Positions 61,111-64,000 of a stretch of 64,000 bases of DNA are shown piece by piece. Location: contig JAFGTS010000037.1 of the NCBI GenBank assembly GCA_016933965.1, forward strand, positions 1 through 64,000, given 5' to 3'. The stretch is from Deltaproteobacteria bacterium. GTDB taxonomy: Bacteria > Desulfobacterota > Syntrophia > Syntrophales > UBA2210. The stretch's first letter is position 1. Each line of letters begins with the position of its first letter. The notes under the pieces were generated by a model. It did not search any database. It was given only the letters and a program-made list of their open reading frames with translations, and was not told where the DNA came from. The translations under genes and the position numbers were made by a program.

Positions 61111-63106
61111 CGGGTACGGGCACCTCTTCAAATCCCCAGTGGTACATCTGCGGTTCCGCGTTCGGCTCCCTGGGTGTCGGGTAATCCTGCGTCAGAAAAC
61201 GTCCCGGATTGCTGACGATCATTTTTGTGAAAAACACAGATGTGTCTGAGTGACAGTCATAGCATCCCCTGGGTTTTCCTTTTGACCCGTAAGTCATCCG
61301 TTTCTCGACAGGGACGATGTTGTGATGGACGGGGAAGTTGTGGGGGTGAGTGGTGAACGGGTCGTCATAGGAAACAACGACCCCGTCCTTCAGCTCATAT
61401 ATCCTGTCGGACACGAAAACCACGTTGGAAAATCCCATTTCCGTCAGCGCTTCGATCATGGCCTTGATCGTATCATCGGTGGCTATGGTGGGGCGTTTTA
61501 CCGCGTTTCCGTTCACGTCCCTGACGGCGGCGAGGGTGGGTTCGGGAATGCCGTCATAGGCCTTTTTCACGTATTTCAGTATGATGGGCCTGACCTCCAT
61601 CATATCCGTTTTTTCACCGAACCACTGGGCGACCTTGGAGACGACGGGAATATACTGTTCGCCGAGACCGTTCCGGGCATCGTACCGGGTTATCCAGGGA
61701 GTCCAGGGTTCCGGGGCCAGAATGCCGAAATCGTCACTCCAGGTGATGGTTTCCAGGGTTGCCGCCGTGTACCAGACCTGCTTTCCCATGGCCATGTCAA
61801 GCAGGTACCCCGAGAGGGCAGGCTGCCTCGTGGAGTGGCAGTTTGCACAGCTTATCATGTCGAAATGGAACATGGCGCCGGGAAATTTCTCTTGGTGAAC
61901 CGCCGAGGGGTTCTTGGCCTTTTCCGGCATGCCCGGACGTGTCGGCCGGTATTTCCCCTCCAGGTGGCATGCCGCGCAGGTCTTCATTCCCATGCCGTCG
62001 AGATCGTTACGGACGCTCCCCAGGGGATGCCAGCCCTTGGCTATCTGGTGTTCCAGCCGCTCTTTCCCGCTTGTTCCCACGAGACCGTGGCAGTCGGTAC
62101 ATTGAAATCCCGCCTTGACATGGGCGTCGAATTCCGGTTTGTGAACCCAGCCGACCTTTTTCTCGTCGGGGCCTTTGTGACATTGGAGACAGTTCTTTGT
62201 CGCGACCGTCTTCGATATGATGCTTCCGTTGAGCCGGCCGGATCGGTCAAAGATATTCCGGTCTTCCCAGTGATAGGAAACGATCGGACGGTCCGAAAAA
62301 TTCCAGGTTCCCACCATGAAATCCTTTGAACCCGGCACTGCGTCGGGGTCCTTGTACGTGAAAATGGCGCCCTCGATCTTCCCGAGGCCGGCGCCCGCTG
62401 TGGCCGCCCACCGGTAATTCCTGGCGTTTATCTGCTGATTCCGGGCGCCGAAGCTGTATGTTTTCGTATGACAGAGAAGGCAGTCTCCCTCGATGACGCC
62501 GCTTTCCTTGAAATGGCTCTTCCCGTCAGGGCTCAGATTGGATGAGTAATCCCCGTCAAGGGGGTTGACGGACCTCCGTTCTCCCTCGACAAGATTCATT
62601 GAGTAATCGGCGGTTCCGTTCCATTTCCTGCCGTATTCCATGGAGCCGCCGCCGGGATGACACCAGCCGCAGGACGGCGATTTTACCTTTTTGGCGGGGT
62701 TCAGTTTCCCATACCCGCCGATCCAGTCATAGGTGGTCAGATCGATCTGTTTCGGGTCATCGTTGATCTTGCCGGCGACACGGCCGGACCTGCTCGCCGG
62801 CGGTCACCACTTGCCGAACATGCCCGGTGACAGGATCCACGGCTGCCGGGGGTTGTAAGAGTCGCTCATTTCATCGAATCCCTGCTGAAAGTGAAACCCC
62901 GAGGTGATGGTTGAATAGGGATGACATCCGCCGCAGGTCCTGCGCGGACTGTAAGGATCACCGTCGTTCCGTTCAGGGGTGATGATCTCTCCGTGTTCGT
63001 TCTTCAGCCGTACATCACGGTGTTTCCAGACACCGGCGTATGCATAGGATAAGAAGCAGACGATGATAACGGCGGCAACTGTTCCAAGTACCAACTTCGG
63101 TTTCAT
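61085..63106 (-). CDS. octahaem cytochrome c, probable selenoprotein (in-frame TGA, codon 101)
   Basis: Read through one TGA (62804-62806), the frame encodes 673 residues. A signal peptide (about 1-24, ending AYA) is followed by eight CxxCH haem sites with first cysteines at 58, 146, 209, 306, 336, 377, 420 and 615. The residue encoded by TGA lies between haems 1 and 2, in GKW-U-PPASRS. Upstream of it is the only signal peptide and start site; downstream the frame stays open without a new ribosome site, and the CGWCH haem motif lies before the next ATG (62641). A hairpin follows the TGA. I therefore annotate one gene with selenocysteine at 101. A nonsense mutation or sequencing error (Trp or Cys codon) remains possible. 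Function unknown; sulfur or metal reduction is plausible by context. Confidence 0.72.
62771..62801 (-). promoter_or_regulatory. candidate bacterial SECIS hairpin
   Basis: On the coding strand, GCCGGCGA (62801-62794) pairs perfectly with TCGCCGGC (62778-62771), starting two bases after the TGA. The 15-base loop begins GCAGGTC, the heptamer found in the SelB-binding loop of the E. coli fdhF SECIS, and can form a short inner stem (GG/CC). The apical loop lies about 15-16 bases from the TGA, near the lower limit known for bacterial elements. Confidence 0.55.
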
Positions 63107-63187
63107 GTCGGCCTCCTGTCGGCAGCGTCAGCCGAATGCTGGTGGTATGAGACGGTAAACGGTTGCTTGATCGAGTCGTATAGCAAA

Positions 63188-63215
63188 AATATACGGACTT
63201 CGGCCTGTAAGTCAA
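63188..63215 (-). promoter_or_regulatory. candidate promoter of the cytochrome cluster
   Basis: On the minus strand, TTGACT (63215-63210) and TATATT (63193-63188) are 16 bases apart, each five of six consensus bases. Transcription would begin near 63181, about 75 bases before the octahaem cytochrome start at 63106, whose ATG is preceded by AGGAGG. No other signal is visible in 63107-63278. Confidence 0.65.
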
Positions 63216-63278
63216 CGGCAAAGTTCTTTCCGGGGAGAGGGGGGCGGTGACGGTACAACCGGCTTCGCAGGCACTTGC

Positions 63279-64000
63279 TCAGGAATGGGGCATTACCATG
63301 AAGCGGAGGATGAAGACGGTTCCCTGCGGTTCGTTGTTCTCTACATATATGTCGCCGCCGTATGTCTCCATGGCCTTTTTGACGATATGGAGGCCCAGGC
63401 CGGTACCGCCCTCAGTGCCGTGACTGAAGCCCTCTTCGAATATCCTGGCCTTGATCGGATCGGGGATGCCGGAGCCGTGGTCGGCGATATGAAGTTCATA
63501 GGCTCCCTTGAGGTCCATCCCGGTGATGTCGATTCGATCCGTTCCGCTGTGTTTGACGGCGTTACCGATGATATTGTCCAGGACCGATTCGAGGAACTCA
63601 TCGGCCATGACCTGGAACCCGGTTCCCGCCGTGTAAAACTCTATCGATGGGTATGAAGGGATGATCTTTCGGACCATTCCTTCGATGTCGACCGGCTTCA
63701 AGTCCCGGTGCCGCGAGATGAACGATTCAAGCTCCCGCATCTGCCGGATCAGGTCCACGCTTCTGTCGATCTGCTGGTCGGCGTTTTCCAGCAATTCCGG
63801 TTCTTTTGAATCCCGGTAGAGGTCCAGGGCGCTTCTGATAGCCGTGAAATTGTTTATCAGATCGTGGCGCAGTATCTTGTTGATCAGTTCCAGGTGTTCG
63901 CGATAGGCCCGAAGTTCCTCTTCGTTCTTTTTACGGTTCGTGATGTCCTTCGTGACCTCCACGATGCCGATGACATCTCCCCCGTTTCCGAATACGGGAT
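63279..64000 (-). CDS. sensor histidine kinase, C-terminal part (runs off window)
   Basis: The frame is open to the window edge, so only the last 240 residues are seen. They begin with the end of a PAS/PAC domain (VFGNGGDVIGIVEVTKDIT). A HisKA-like helix pair follows with the likely phosphohistidine in LRHDLINNFTAIRSA, and then an HATPase domain with DNIIGNAVKH (N box), IADHGSGIPD (G1) and GTGLGLHIVKKAME (G2). The missing N-terminal part probably holds sensor and PAS domains. It is a separate unit from the cytochrome cluster: its stop lies 172 bases upstream of the cytochrome ATG, so it could regulate that cluster, but this is only positional. Confidence 0.88.
   Translation of the reverse strand, partial: PVFGNGGDVIGIVEVTKDITNRKKNEEELRAYREHLELINKILRHDLINNFTAIRSALDLYRDSKEPELLENADQQIDRSVDLIRQMRELESFISRHRDLKPVDIEGMVRKIIPSYPSIEFYTAGTGFQVMADEFLESVLDNIIGNAVKHSGTDRIDITGMDLKGAYELHIADHGSGIPDPIKARIFEEGFSHGTEGGTGLGLHIVKKAMETYGGDIYVENNEPQGTVFILRFMVMPHS

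Noticed and set aside
61085-62641. An independent 518-residue cytochrome starting at ATG 62641
   Set aside because: It would lack a signal peptide, which c-type cytochromes need, and would leave out the in-frame CGWCH just upstream.
62804-63106. A separate 100-residue monohaem cytochrome gene ending at the TGA
   Set aside because: The same frame continues after the TGA into seven more haem motifs with no new start, ribosome site or signal peptide, so a single recoded (or mutated) gene explains the data better.

Overview
The window is a GC-rich, densely packed chromosomal segment that looks like a strictly anaerobic member of the Desulfobacterota (former Deltaproteobacteria, perhaps Syntrophales-like). 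The evidence is gene content: two tungsten-type aldehyde ferredoxin oxidoreductases, paired acyl-CoA dehydrogenases with Fe-S partners, multihaem cytochromes, a fragment-like acetyl-CoA synthase homologue, a split B12 methionine synthase and a CFI-box C-terminus. No phage, transposase or CRISPR array was seen. The taxonomic call is inference.

Layout. 1-325: non-coding, short palindromic repeats. 326-7126 (+): transketolase, a transaldolase-fusion-type glucose-6-phosphate isomerase, and methionine synthase split into a reactivation-domain gene and a MetH core. 7131-14978 (-): purine/uracil permease with an extra C-terminal domain, two acyl-CoA dehydrogenases, two Fe-S proteins and an aminotransferase. 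15142-22963: GNAT acetyltransferase, M20 hydrolase, RsbW-like/GNAT fusion, a small secreted protein with its own promoter and terminator, a gingipain-type protease and diaminopimelate dehydrogenase. 23066-29079: two convergent aldehyde oxidoreductase operons (AOR plus polyferredoxin; Fe-alcohol dehydrogenase, SCP2 protein, AOR) meeting at a bidirectional terminator. 29325-36366 (+): promoter, cobalamin riboswitch, possible leader ORF, BtuC, BtuD, TonB-dependent receptor, ExbB, ExbD, TonB and a TPR protein, which together form a B12 uptake operon. 36411-45193: pyrE, a TRL-like lipoprotein, an RND efflux operon, endonuclease V and RibF. 45302-45492: tRNA-Leu(CAG) with promoter and terminator. 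45673-54249: hybrid sensor kinase, acetyl-CoA-synthase-like protein, cysteine desulfurase and several housekeeping or unknown enzymes.

54253-63106 (-) is the most unusual part. It encodes an octahaem cytochrome c, a double rhodanese, a nonahaem cytochrome c fused to a membrane cytochrome b, a Tat-exported HybA/FdnH-like ferredoxin, and a cytochrome b fused to an alpha/beta hydrolase, followed by a C69-type hydrolase. The octahaem gene is interrupted by one in-frame TGA (62804-62806). The frame stays open on both sides, and a perfect 8-bp hairpin lies just downstream, so I propose it encodes a selenocysteine-containing octahaem cytochrome. The cluster has its own good promoter and looks like a membrane electron-transfer module for sulfur (or related) chemistry; that function is inferred. 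The window ends inside a sensor histidine kinase gene.
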